Notes under the pieces: generated by a model | Told to the model about the DNA's origin: nothing | What the model saw: the letters and a program-made list of their open reading frames with translations, nothing else | Database searches by the model: none | Program-made: the position numbers and the translations under genes | DNA from: Halodesulfovibrio aestuarii DSM 17919 = ATCC 29578 | Lineage (GTDB): Bacteria; Desulfobacterota; Desulfovibrionia; Desulfovibrionales; Desulfovibrionaceae | Reading direction: 5' to 3' | NCBI RefSeq assembly: GCF_000384815.1 | Contig: NZ_ARQF01000020.1 | Location: 682,001-746,000, forward strand | Length of the DNA: 64,000 bases | Shown: positions 63,737-64,000 of the stretch, one piece after another | Position numbering within the stretch: the stretch's first letter is position 1 | Layout of the letters: each line of letters begins with the position of its first letter

Positions 63737-64000
63737 TATAAGTGTTCCTCCGCGATGCTATCAGAAAAGATTTCCGCTCCGCGCCAATTCGCGGCAGTAA
63801 TTTTCCCATGCTCCAACCGGAGCTGACGTGCTTCAGGATGCATTCGCACAATATTGCTGCTGTGTGTTGCAAGCACAACGGTTGTTCCATGCATGTGGAA
63901 TTTTTTAAAAATATCCATCATACGTGCTGCCAGATCTTCATCCAGATTCCCTGTAGGTTCATCAGCAAGAAGAATCTTCGGGTTTACCACAATGGAGCGG
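63736..64000 (-). CDS. ftsE: Cell division ATP-binding protein FtsE (C-terminal part)
   Basis: The window ends inside this gene. The visible 87 residues hold the Walker B and D-loop (LLADEPTGNLDEDLA) and the H-loop histidine (VVLATHSSNIV) of an ABC ATPase. It is directly coupled to ftsX. Confidence 0.93.
   Translation of the reverse strand, partial: RSIVVNPKILLADEPTGNLDEDLAARMMDIFKKFHMHGTTVVLATHSSNIVRMHPEARQLRLEHGKITAANWRGAEIFSDSIAEEHL

Overview
The window looks like a chromosomal segment of a mesophilic sulfate-reducing bacterium of the Desulfovibrionales, probably near Desulfovibrio/Halodesulfovibrio. That placement is an inference. It rests on a dsrA-dsrB-dsrD-dsrN locus, a Desulfovibrio-type outer-membrane porin, an orange-protein (ORP)-like operon of ferredoxin-fused ATPases, and a SahR-type regulator next to ahcY. 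Base composition is moderate. Gene density is high, and I see no phage, transposase or CRISPR array.

Layout. 1-2.3 kb: pepA and a small VOC protein. 2.4-7.9 kb: a polyamine cluster (speA, carboxyspermidine dehydrogenase, carboxyspermidine decarboxylase, speB) that could take arginine to spermidine without decarboxylated SAM. 8.7-13.5 kb (minus strand): leuA-leuC-leuD-leuB, preceded by a 30-codon ORF with three CTA leucine codons, a candidate leader peptide. 13.7-15.2 kb: pssA and psd for phosphatidylethanolamine. 15.3-17.6 kb: a HAD hydrolase, a DUF523/DUF1722 protein and an HU-like protein. 17.9-23.1 kb: divergent pat (protein acetyltransferase) and acs (acetyl-CoA synthetase). 24.0-27.5 kb: a sigma-54 activator and an HDOD protein. 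27.7-31.4 kb: NDH-2, two small unknowns, and an RluA-type enzyme whose usual N-terminal module sits in a separate ORF. 31.8-35.0 kb: the ORP-like operon. 35.4-39.1 kb: three separate tRNA-Val/tRNA-Asp arrays (four Val-TAC, three Asp-GTC), each with its own promoter and terminator, interleaved with ridA, an RluA paralogue and map. 39.5-43.9 kb: porin, radical SAM protein, HIT protein, HU/IHF protein and RlpA. 44.0-46.6 kb: a TPR-like protein and an unusual fusion of an isopropylmalate/homocitrate-synthase-like enzyme to a soluble Cache-like sensor domain. 47.6-52.2 kb: the dsr operon. 52.3-55.6 kb: a DUF721 protein, a FUSC-type transporter and an ACR3 arsenite exporter beside a decayed arsR. 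56.0-58.5 kb: sahR-ahcY behind a 22-bp palindrome. 58.6-64.0 kb: a MOSC protein, a MerR-like protein, ilvD, ftsX and the end of ftsE.

The genes form coherent modules for sulfite reduction with siroheme amidation, leucine and valine/isoleucine synthesis, the SAM cycle, acetate activation under acetylation control, and polyamine synthesis. Less ordinary features are the enzyme-Cache fusion, the candidate leu leader peptide, the split pseudouridine synthase, the triplicated tRNA arrays, the arsR remnant, and the inverted repeats upstream of dsrA and the DUF134 gene. Coordinates of CDSs include the stop codon. Several starts were moved inward from the longest open frame where a ribosome-binding site favours it. 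Everything here was read by eye; no similarity search or folding program was run.
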